Below are positions 7,884-13,648 of a stretch of DNA of 14,444 nucleotides, piece after piece. The stretch lies in the NCBI GenBank assembly GCA_965365465.1, contig CBDUBU010000083.1, positions 1 to 14,444 on the forward strand, given 5' to 3'. Position 1 is the first letter of the stretch. Each line of letters starts with the position of its first letter. Source of the DNA: CBDUBU01 sp965365465. Lineage in GTDB: Bacteria > Bacteroidota > Rhodothermia > Rhodothermales > DASSAV01. A model generated the notes under the pieces. The model made no database searches. It was not told the DNA's origin and saw nothing but the letters and a program-made list of their open reading frames with translations. The position numbers and the translations under genes were made by a program.

Positions 7884-8255
7884 TCAAGTCAATTGGGCTG
7901 CCCAGGAATTGCAGTAGCCTTCCGGGGCTACGGGACCCTTTAGTATCTGGCATCCACCGCAATAGGCCCCCCCTTCGGGGACAATCCAGAACTGGCAGTT
8001 ATTGCACAGTTTTTCCGGATAAGGAGATTCGTCTACGTAACCAAGGGTTTGACGGGCCTGGATTTCCGCTTCGGTCAATCCTGTAAGATCCGTACACTGG
8101 CCTCCGGTCTGGGCCGACTGGGTTTCTGCGGCTTCTCCGGATGTTTTTTCGCCTCCACACGCGGAAAGCAGCGTCCCTGCGCCGACGCCTAGAGCACTCA
8201 TGGCGCTGATGCGCTGAAGGAATGCTCGTCTTGATACATTGTTTTGTTCGTTCAT
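7884..8255 (-). CDS. High-potential iron-sulfur protein (HiPIP), Tat-exported lipoprotein
   Basis: This encodes 123 aa from the ATG at 8255. That start places a Tat signal (SRRAFLQR, residues 8-15) and a lipobox LLSAC (Cys33) at the N-terminus; the open frame further upstream to 8360 has no leader character. HiPIP [4Fe-4S] ligands: Cys84 and Cys87 in CNNCQFW, Cys102 in GGCQILKG, and Cys115 in EGYCNSW. The spacing C-x2-C-x14-C-x12-C and the final aromatic fit the family. Tat export is expected because the cluster is inserted before translocation. HiPIPs are soluble or anchored periplasmic electron carriers cycling between 3+ and 2+ clusters; in Rhodothermus marinus a HiPIP donates electrons to the terminal oxidase. 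Two further cysteines, Cys54 and Cys99, are not canonical ligands. No clear Shine-Dalgarno precedes the ATG. Confidence 0.93.
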   Translation of the reverse strand: MNEQNNVSRRAFLQRISAMSALGVGAGTLLSACGGEKTSGEAAETQSAQTGGQCTDLTGLTEAEIQARQTLGYVDESPYPEKLCNNCQFWIVPEGGAYCGGCQILKGPVAPEGYCNSWAAQLT

Positions 8256-8396
8256 AGCAGTAAAACCTGATCTGATTAAAAGAAACACTCCATTCTGAAA
8301 GATAACCCCTCTGCTGTATCTCGTGAGTACAATGCAACAGCATCTTTCACAGGAGCACACATTTTACAAAAAAGGACCAGAGAATGCCCGCTCAAA

Positions 8397-9695
8397 TTAA
8401 ACGCCTCCGGTTACGCCGTAGTAAATGGTGAGTGCTGCAGCAAGGATATACATAAGCACATGCACCTCTCTTGCTTTGCCGCCGAGCAGCTTGATAGCTA
8501 CGTACGAGACAATTCCGGCAACGATGCCGTTTGCTATGGAGTAGGTGAAGGGCATCATGGCAATGGTCAGAAACGCCGGAACGGCTTCATCGATCTTGGA
8601 CCATGCAACGTCGCGGGCGCCCTGCATCATGAGGGCGCCTACCATAATCAAAGCCGGGGCCGTAGCCATGGACGGAATAGCAACAAACAAAGGAGTGAAA
8701 AAGGGAGAGACGAGGAAGAGTGCTGCTACGACCACAGCCGTCAGCCCTGTCCGTCCTCCTTCTTCGATACCCGTCGCTGATTCGATGTACGACGTGACGG
8801 TGCTGGTGCCAAGCATAGCGCCCATGATGGTGCCGGCAGCGTCGGCCGTGAAAGCCTGGTCGGCGCGTTCCAGTTCTCCCTTTTCATTGAGAAAACCGCC
8901 AAGCCGTCCTACGCCGATGAGCGTCCCGGCTGTGTCGAAAAAATCGACAAAGAGAAACGCAATCACTACGGCGATAAGCTTTCCGGTGAGCAGCGGTGAA
9001 AAATCGAAGGCCAGAAAAGTCTCCTTCGGTAATGAAGGCATGGAGATGACCCCTGCAGGCAACGGCGCCAGGCCCGCAACCCACGCTACGGAGGTCACGG
9101 CAATGATGCCTATCAGAATAGCTCCCAGTATGCGCCTGGACATCAGGACGGCAATCAGCACGACGCCCGCCAGAGACAGCAGGACCGGAACGCTCTGGAC
9201 ATCGCCCAGGCTTACAAGCGTTGCTGGATTAGCCACTACTACTCCTGCTTGCTTGAGCCCGATGATAGCCAGAAAAAGGCCGATGCCGCTCATGGTGGCT
9301 GTCTTCAGCGTAAGAGGAATGGCATTGATGACAGCTGTTCGGATGCCTCCGAAAGCGAGCAGCATAAAAATGATGCCTTCTATTAAAACCGCAGCCAGCG
9401 CGACCTGGTAGCTTACTCCCATCCCTAGTACGATGCTGTAGGTGAAATAGGCATTCAGCCCCATGCCCGGCGCCAGGGCAAACGGATAGTTGGCATACAC
9501 CCCCATGATAAGGGTAGCCAGTGCAGAGGCAATTGCCGTCGCAAAGGTTACGTCGGCAGCCGGCATTCCTGCTTCGCCGAGTATCTGTGGGTTAACGAAA
9601 AGGATGTACGCCATGGTCAGGAACGTTGCCAGTCCTGCACGAATCTCGGTTCCGACCGTAGACCCCCGTTCATGTATCTTGAAGTAGTTATGCAC
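8397..9695 (-). CDS. NCS2 family purine/nucleobase permease (AzgA-like)
   Basis: This encodes 432 aa starting with GTG at 9695. The N-terminus MHNYFKIHERGSTVGTEIRAGLATFLTMAYILFVNP is the hallmark of the AzgA subgroup of NCS2 transporters. The next conserved segment, ALAPGMGLNAYFTYSIVLGMG, contains the subgroup's substrate-pore motif. DFFDTAGTLIGV and the following SSTTSY-like GTSTVTSYIESATGIEEGGRTGL stretch carry the conserved Asp and Glu residues of the TM8-TM10 region. The hydrophobicity fits 12-14 transmembrane segments, and the length is normal for the family. It should import hypoxanthine, guanine or adenine with protons across the inner membrane; which base cannot be decided. No Shine-Dalgarno is visible and no purine-riboswitch-like leader was found in the 235 bp upstream. 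The HiPIP gene follows on the same strand after 141 bp. Confidence 0.93.
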   Translation of the reverse strand: MHNYFKIHERGSTVGTEIRAGLATFLTMAYILFVNPQILGEAGMPAADVTFATAIASALATLIMGVYANYPFALAPGMGLNAYFTYSIVLGMGVSYQVALAAVLIEGIIFMLLAFGGIRTAVINAIPLTLKTATMSGIGLFLAIIGLKQAGVVVANPATLVSLGDVQSVPVLLSLAGVVLIAVLMSRRILGAILIGIIAVTSVAWVAGLAPLPAGVISMPSLPKETFLAFDFSPLLTGKLIAVVIAFLFVDFFDTAGTLIGVGRLGGFLNEKGELERADQAFTADAAGTIMGAMLGTSTVTSYIESATGIEEGGRTGLTAVVVAALFLVSPFFTPLFVAIPSMATAPALIMVGALMMQGARDVAWSKIDEAVPAFLTIAMMPFTYSIANGIVAGIVSYVAIKLLGGKAREVHVLMYILAAALTIYYGVTGGV

Positions 9696-9818
9696 AGCAG
9701 TAGATTGGAGATAAAGTGATAATGTTCAGATTGTATGACGAGGCAAGCGTTTCGCTTTTTCAGGCGCATCGCCGCCGACGCCCGTAGAAGATAAAAGACT
9801 GTGAGAATTATCCCGCCG

Positions 9819-9852
9819 TTTGAAAACCTCTTTCTAGGATTGTTCACCTTTG
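9819..9852 (+). promoter_or_regulatory. Possible Bacteroidota-type promoter for the 148-aa protein
   Basis: TTTG at 9819-9822 is followed after 22 nt by CACCTTTG at 9845-9852. The second element differs from the Bacteroidota -7 consensus TAnnTTTG by one base. The start codon of the downstream gene is 78 nt further on. This is a weak match found by eye in an A/T-rich patch of the 235-bp divergent region between the permease gene and this gene. Confidence 0.25.
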
Positions 9853-9930
9853 CTTTATCTTTTCCGCACCCCAATCAGTAGATATGCTCGAAAGGTTCGG
9901 CTGTAGGCCACTACTTCATCAGATGAGGCA

Positions 9931-10377
9931 ATGAGCTACGATATAGAAGCGATTTACAGCGATTTGCAGAACAAGATGAATTGGTTTACCAGCCGGGAGA
10001 AGGTGGACTGGCTGGTAAACGAGGTCATAAGGTTGCGCACACAGAATGAAGCGCTGCTGGAAGAGAATAGGTCGCTCCGGGAGGAATTGACGCTCGTACG
10101 CCTTACAGGAGACGGACTTCCGGAGATGCTTTCATTTCCCTACACCATCTCAGAGATGGATGCAGAGGCAAAGAGGTTTTTTAACATACTTCCCGAAACC
10201 TTTCACTTCAACGATTTCTTTCAGTTAGCCGCCAGGGAAGGTCTGGATAGCAGCGCGGCGAAAGAGTATCTCCGCGTCTTTCTTCGTGGAAAGTGGCTTT
10301 TGCAAACAGGCACGCGCATCGAGAAGGCCGGCTTCGGCATAAAAAAGTCTCTTGTTTCTCCGGGCATTTCCGGTTGA
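9931..10377 (+). CDS. Hypothetical protein: coiled coil plus winged-helix-like domain
   Basis: This encodes 148 aa that I cannot assign to a named family. Residues about 22-57 (EKVDWLVNEVIRLRTQ, then NEALLEENRSLREELTLVR) show a heptad pattern typical of a dimeric coiled coil. Residues about 84-134 (FNILPETFHFNDFFQLA, GLDSSAAKEYLRVFL, KWLLQTGTRIEKA) have the helix-helix-strand pattern of a small winged helix, as in the C-terminal domains of some replication or primase-associated proteins. There is no signal peptide or membrane helix, so it is cytoplasmic. A short GAGG lies only 2 nt before the ATG. It stands alone on the plus strand, divergent from the permease gene. A DNA-binding dimer is a plausible inference, not a demonstrated function. 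The reading frame looks genuine from length, composition and the coherent pattern. Confidence 0.75.
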   Translation: MSYDIEAIYSDLQNKMNWFTSREKVDWLVNEVIRLRTQNEALLEENRSLREELTLVRLTGDGLPEMLSFPYTISEMDAEAKRFFNILPETFHFNDFFQLAAREGLDSSAAKEYLRVFLRGKWLLQTGTRIEKAGFGIKKSLVSPGISG

Positions 10378-10486
10378 CAGGGTTTCGTGGAGCGGATCGT
10401 AAACAGAAAACTGTAGACCGCAGACGTTTCGGCGCAGCGTTTTCTTTTACCGGTAAGTTGCTTGCGTTTCAAAAAGGAAAATTACT

Positions 10487-10871
10487 TTGCTGATTGCCAG
10501 TGGCCTTGTTCTGCTGCTCCTGACAGGTTATGTCGCTACGGCGCTGCTGTTGCTATGGAAGCGGCAGGCGCGCCAGTACGTGCAATGCCGGACAACCGGA
10601 TCGCCGCCGCCAGGATTTCCTGCTGAAATCACTGTACGCACTCCAAAAAGCTGTAGGGCAGGGCATCGACATGCGCGCCTACTTGCATTGGTCGCTCATG
10701 GACAACTTCGAGTGGGAGAGCGGATTTGGTCTCAGTTTTGGCCTCTACCGGGTGGATTACGATACGCAGCCCCGGACGCTTACCGGAGGAGGGGAGTTGT
10801 ACCGGCCTATCATCGCCAAAAACCGGAAGTCGGGCAGCACGCCAGTCTCTGGAGAACAGTTGCAACCTTAA
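10487..10871 (+). pseudogene. Remnant of a family 1 glycoside hydrolase (beta-glucosidase-type), internally deleted and frameshifted
   Basis: The 3' part, read in the frame of 10530-10871, is a clear GH1 C-terminus: DRRRQDFLLKSLYALQKAV, then GIDMRAYLHWSLMDNFEW and FGLYRVDYDTQPRTL, matching the family's WSLLDNFEW aglycone/glucose-binding region and the VDY-tQ-RT tail. Only about 95 of the usual ~450 residues are present; the NEP acid/base and TENG nucleophile motifs are absent. The 5' part lies in another frame: a TTG start at 10487, 8 nt after AAGGA, opens a hydrophobic anchor (LIASGLVLLLLTGY, ATALLLLWKRQARQY) running to about 10575, where the GH1 similarity begins. The simplest reading is a membrane-anchored GH1 gene that lost its middle by deletion, with both ends left. 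The anchor could instead belong to an unrelated gene. No active enzyme can be made. Confidence 0.8.
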
Positions 10872-11197
10872 GCCCGCTTTCGGCTTCTTCTGAGTTTGTC
10901 GCGTTGCGCCCGAACCTGTCGCTCTACCACATCCAGCGCCTTCTTAACCATGACGCTAACCGATGGTCCCTTCTCGATCACCGTCGTATTGTCAGGGCGT
11001 TGGTAGATAACGATGCGGACCCGGTACTCATGAGGCAACGTGTCGCCGCTGGCGGTTTGAACAGCCAGTGAGGCCCCGGTGATGTCCCGGTTGCCCCGAG
11101 CCAGTTTCTGCAAGCGTGTTTCGACCTTGTCTTTCAGATCGTCATTGAATTCTGGCGTGTCGCTATGGTATTCAATCGAGAATGGGACTGTTTCCAT
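10868..11197 (-). CDS. Short HPF/RaiA-family ribosome-associated protein
   Basis: This encodes 109 aa from the ATG at 11197, fixed by AGGAG 5 nt upstream; the longer open frame to 11308 has no homology character. The pattern is that of the HPF/RaiA (sigma-54 modulation) fold: VPFSIEYHSDTPEFNDDLKD (strand 1, helix 1), VETRLQKLARGNRDITGASLAV, then HEYRVRIVIYQ and a second long helix MVKKALDVVERQVRAQRDKL ending in a basic RRSRKRA tail. Short HPF binds the 30S decoding region and inactivates ribosomes in stationary phase or stress. The central VIEKGPSVSVM segment lacks the usual E-x-D-MY-AID sequence, so it is a diverged member and a different RNA-binding role is possible. The long HPF C-terminal dimerisation domain is absent. 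Its stop overlaps the last bases of the convergent GH1 remnant. Confidence 0.75.
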   Translation of the reverse strand: METVPFSIEYHSDTPEFNDDLKDKVETRLQKLARGNRDITGASLAVQTASGDTLPHEYRVRIVIYQRPDNTTVIEKGPSVSVMVKKALDVVERQVRAQRDKLRRSRKRA

Positions 11198-11433
11198 ACT
11201 TGCTCCTGGTGTTGCTACATGAAAGGATTGTTGCTCCTGATTTCTGAAAGTCCACTGGGCGCAAGGCAGGCTTGCAGACCATGTGTAATCAGGAAACCTT
11301 GTCAGCAACCGTTATGATCCCCTTTTTGCGGGATGCACGCTGAAAGTCGGGATGTGGCGCTGCATTGTTCCGGGTAGTATCATAGAGAAACTCCTGTCCG
11401 TATGAAGTCACCAATCCTGTTCGTCTGAGGGCT

Positions 11434-12027
11434 ATGAGCGAAGCAATTGCAGAGGTAATAGAATCTAGCACACGTTCTATCACGGCAGAAGTATACCGGC
11501 AGGCCGATCCTCCCGCTTTTGGGTCATGGGTGCAGGCATCGAGCGGCGATGGAACGGTTCTGATGGCGCTGGTAAGTCACGTGGAAATTGCCGGCTTCGA
11601 GCCGAACCGGCGTGCTGTTGCCTTTGGCAAGACGACCGACGAACTACGCCGTGAAATGCCACAGGTCCTCGAACTGCTGAGGACAACCTTTCGGGCGCAG
11701 GTGGTTGCCTTTCGCAATACGGACGGAAAGGTTTGCCAGACGCTTCCACCTTACCCTGCCTCGATGCATGGTTTCGTAGAGGTATGCACGCGGGACCACG
11801 TACGCGCTCTGGGAGCGCCCTATGATTTTCTCCGTACCCTGGCGCTGAATCCGGACCCGGCGGTTCCCGTAGACGAATTGCTGGTGGTCGTGCTCAGGCA
11901 GATCTATGATGCCCATGGCAAGGGCTCCGAGGGGCAAAAAGCCCTGATTGAAGCAGCCCGCATTCTCAGCCGCCTCCTGCGCGATGACCATGAGCGGCTT
12001 CAGTCGATTCTGCGAAGGGTCGCTTAG
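11434..12027 (+). CDS. Stand-alone HAS-barrel domain protein
   Basis: This encodes 197 aa, preceded by GAGGG 2-3 nt before the ATG. The N-terminal half (about residues 8-95) resembles HAS-barrel proteins: IESSTRSITAEVYRQADPPA, FGSWVQASSGDGTVLMALVS and HVEIAGFEPNRRAVAFGKT, followed by a helix LRREMPQVLELLRTTFRA and a strand AQVVAF. The middle PPYPASMHGFVEVCTRDHVRA and the helical C-terminus (about 148-197, ELLVVVLRQIYDA to LLRDDHERLQSIL) match a conserved set of small proteins from cyanobacteria and other bacteria. The HAS barrel is the N-terminal beta-barrel of HerA-type translocases and of ATP-synthase subunits, where it organises ATPase hexamers. Here no ATPase motor is present in the protein. 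It has no signal peptide. A partner role for a HerA-like ATPase encoded elsewhere is inference from the domain. Confidence 0.65.
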   Translation: MSEAIAEVIESSTRSITAEVYRQADPPAFGSWVQASSGDGTVLMALVSHVEIAGFEPNRRAVAFGKTTDELRREMPQVLELLRTTFRAQVVAFRNTDGKVCQTLPPYPASMHGFVEVCTRDHVRALGAPYDFLRTLALNPDPAVPVDELLVVVLRQIYDAHGKGSEGQKALIEAARILSRLLRDDHERLQSILRRVA

Positions 12028-12542
12028 AAAATAACGCCGATCCGGAAGGGGATTGCCAGGTGGATGTTATCCTCTCCGACAATGATAGCCGGATTGACTT
12101 CGTAGAAGAAGGTAGTTTCCCTGAGCAGCTGAACCCATCCGGCCCCAAGGTGGATGGTAGGCCCGTTTACGGATTTGTCTTCATTCGAGAGAGGCACATA
12201 AGCGCCCATCCCGGCAATGATATAGGGCGCCCTGTCACCACGCGGAGGAAGTGTAATGATGGCGGAGACCTGTGGATCAAATACATAGGTCGCATCGCGG
12301 CGACCGCCCAGCACGAACCCGGTAAATCCTAAATCAACGGCCAGAGAAAGATCCTGATTTACGGGCGCAGAAGCGCGGCCCCGAAACCCGAAACCGAGGG
12401 CATCTGCGGTGCTTAACATTGTGTTGAAGCCGAGGCCGAAGCGCGGTCCTCCGGACTGTGCCAGCGTTTCATGCGCCGGATGCATGGCGAGTCCAGCAAA
12501 GAAAAAAAATAATAAAATCGGGACGTTTAATGGCAATCTCAT
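12024..12542 (-). CDS. Small outer-membrane beta-barrel-like protein
   Basis: This encodes 172 aa. Residues 1-29 form a typical signal peptide (hydrophobic PILLFFFFAGLAM, cleavage near LAQ-SGG). The mature part is a series of alternating, glycine- and aromatic-rich strands (PRFGLGFNTMLSTADALG, LSLAVDLGFTGFVLGG, FDPQVSAIITLP, YIIAGMGAYVPL, IHLGAGWVQLL, TTFFYEVNPAIIVG, IHLAIPFRIGVIF) ending in a terminal Phe. This fits an 8-stranded outer-membrane barrel of the OmpX/OmpW/porin-like kind. No function can be assigned. No Shine-Dalgarno is visible before the ATG at 12542. Its TAA stop overlaps the TAG stop of the convergent HAS-barrel gene. Confidence 0.8.
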   Translation of the reverse strand: MRLPLNVPILLFFFFAGLAMHPAHETLAQSGGPRFGLGFNTMLSTADALGFGFRGRASAPVNQDLSLAVDLGFTGFVLGGRRDATYVFDPQVSAIITLPPRGDRAPYIIAGMGAYVPLSNEDKSVNGPTIHLGAGWVQLLRETTFFYEVNPAIIVGEDNIHLAIPFRIGVIF

Positions 12543-12923
12543 TGGCTAACAGAAGTAAAGGTCGTAAGTCAGTAGCTTGCGCGAAAGGCTCTTCACGTAC
12601 CCGTCGCGCCGTATTTCGTTTCAAAAAACGTTGCGGGGCAACATATTCCTCCCGGTTGTTTAATCTACACCATGAGATAAGCCGCATCTAGAGCATAGCG
12701 AAGTATCAATCGCGGACACAGGATTTTGCATACCTGCGGACGATAAACTTTCATACCTTTACCTTTGAACAGTTGTCGGTTGCTGAAGTGTGTCAAACTG
12801 CTCTGCAACAGCAGGGCAACGCAGCCGTATAGCGGATCGTGCTATGCTGCCGGCGCCATACTCGGGAGCGAATAACAGCAACTTCATTTATTGGGGCCAT
12901 CCGATATAAAGGAGGTTTATGCC
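12543..12923. other. 381-bp intergenic region upstream of the three small membrane protein genes
   Basis: This separates the minus-strand outer-membrane protein gene from the three-gene plus-strand cluster and should hold promoters for both. It contains one perfect match to the Bacteroidota -7 element (12760-12767) and small stem-loops such as CTGCT-ctgcaac-AGCAG near 12800-12817 and ATAGC-ggatcgt-GCTAT near 12828-12845. A very basic 53-codon open frame at 12530-12691 overlaps the start of the minus-strand gene, resembles nothing known to me, and is not called. No tRNA, riboswitch or terminator was recognised. Confidence 0.5.
12760..12767 (+). promoter_or_regulatory. Possible -7 promoter element (TACCTTTG) for the small membrane protein cluster
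   Basis: TACCTTTG matches the Bacteroidota -7 consensus TAnnTTTG exactly. No TTG/TTTG occurs at the expected distance upstream (17-23 nt), so the -33 element is missing. If used, it would give a leader of about 150 nt before the ATG at 12924. Confidence 0.25.
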
Positions 12924-13265
12924 ATGACGCCTGCCATCTTGATTCCCCTCATGATTTTTACGTTTGTGTTCCTGATCGTTAAAATGGGGATAGATCACAG
13001 CAAGGAAAAGGCTATACTCCGGTATGGGAGACCGGAGGAGAACAGTCTCAAAATGAGCGAGTTGAGTGACCTGCTTAGGGAGACGGTAGAAGAGGCTAAT
13101 CGCCCGCTCATAAACCGCCTTCAGGCCCTCGAAAACAGGCTGGATCAGTTGGATCGCAAGACCTTATCCCAGAGTCGTCTCCTGGACGATTTGCCTGAAG
13201 TAGATGAATCTTCCGACGAGTTTTCCGCAGAGCGGAAACGGGTTTCCACCAGATCCCGTATCTGA
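12924..13265 (+). CDS. Small membrane protein with PspB-like architecture, copy 1 of 3
   Basis: This encodes 113 aa from the ATG at 12924, fixed by AAAGGAGG (12908-12915) with an 8-nt spacer, the strongest ribosome binding site in the window. It has one N-terminal transmembrane helix (residues about 4-22, ILIPLMIFTFVFLIVKMG), a basic juxtamembrane turn, then an amphipathic helix about 48-78 (SELSDLLRETVEEANRPL, INRLQALENRLDQL). An acidic stretch (LLDDLPEVDESSDEF) and a basic tail (AERKRVSTRSRI) follow. The helix and tail should be cytoplasmic. The two following genes encode the same layout. The order transmembrane helix then L-x2-L-x-R-x-E-A-x2-L-x2-RI-x2-LE resembles PspB, the phage-shock membrane protein that works with PspC, but PspB is shorter and family membership is not shown. 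No enzymatic motif is present. Confidence 0.8.
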   Translation: MTPAILIPLMIFTFVFLIVKMGIDHSKEKAILRYGRPEENSLKMSELSDLLRETVEEANRPLINRLQALENRLDQLDRKTLSQSRLLDDLPEVDESSDEFSAERKRVSTRSRI

Positions 13266-13282
13266 CAAACCGGTGCTGAACC

Positions 13283-13621
13283 ATGCCGCAGGAATTTGCC
13301 ATTCTACTTGCCTTGCTTATCATTTCAACCTCGGTTTATGGCGTCATAAAGCTTCTTTTCGACTACCTCCGGGACCGGTCGGCTGTTGCCCGCAAGGGAA
13401 ATGAATCAAGCCTCACGACAGGCCAGTTGAACACGATATTGCGCGAATCGGTCGAAGAAGCAATCGAGCCGCTTGTGCGGAGAATAGAAAGTCTGGAGTC
13501 AACCTTACAGGCAAAGCCGCGCCTTCTCGAAGAGGGCAGGCCCATGATTGCGCTGGATGAGGAAGGCGACAGCGAATCGGAGTATGCAGCAGCGCCGCGC
13601 CGGAAAATGCACTCCCAATGA
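13283..13621 (+). CDS. Small membrane protein with PspB-like architecture, copy 2 of 3
   Basis: This encodes 112 aa, starting 17 nt after the previous stop and most likely on the same transcript. No clear Shine-Dalgarno precedes the ATG. A transmembrane helix (about residues 5-24, FAILLALLIISTSVYGVIKLL) is followed by a basic linker. The conserved helix spans about 47-76 (GQLNTILRESVEEAIEPL, VRRIESLESTLQ), then RLLEEG, an acidic stretch (ALDEEGDSESEY) and a basic end (APRRKMHSQ). It is closest to copy 1: both carry L-R-E-[ST]-V-E-E-A-x2-P-L in the helix and R-L-L-[DE]-[DE] after it. It has no catalytic motif. A coiled-coil partner or oligomer subunit at the inner membrane is the natural inference. 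Confidence 0.8.
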   Translation: MPQEFAILLALLIISTSVYGVIKLLFDYLRDRSAVARKGNESSLTTGQLNTILRESVEEAIEPLVRRIESLESTLQAKPRLLEEGRPMIALDEEGDSESEYAAAPRRKMHSQ

Positions 13622-13648
13622 TATTAACTGCTATCACGCAATTGGCTT

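Noticed and set aside
8545..9411. Long open frame (288 codons) on the plus strand
   Set aside because: It lies entirely antisense to the well-supported NCS2 permease, has low-complexity Ala/Ser/Thr/Pro composition, and matches no family.
9696..9930. Possible purine riboswitch upstream of the NCS2 permease
   Set aside because: Reading the minus-strand leader I found none of the conserved purine-riboswitch junction sequence and no paired three-way-junction stems.
10374..10402. TTGACA resembling a -35 box before the GH1 remnant
   Set aside because: It overlaps the preceding stop codon and no -10 element lies at 16-18 nt; the bases there are TCGTAA. The match is probably accidental.
10403..10416. 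ACAG-AAAA-CTGT inverted repeat as a LexA-like box
   Set aside because: The orientation and spacing differ from known LexA boxes (CTGT-N8-ACAG), and the downstream gene is a remnant.
11320..11337. ATCCC-ctttttgc-GGGAT hairpin between the divergent HPF-like and HAS-barrel genes
   Set aside because: The stem is only 5 bp and no T-run follows on either strand, and a terminator would make no sense between divergent starts.
12530..12691. Basic 53-codon open frame starting ATG-GCA-ATC-TCA on the plus strand
   Set aside because: It overlaps the start of the minus-strand outer-membrane protein gene, has no Shine-Dalgarno, resembles no ribosomal or other basic protein I know, and is short enough to be chance.
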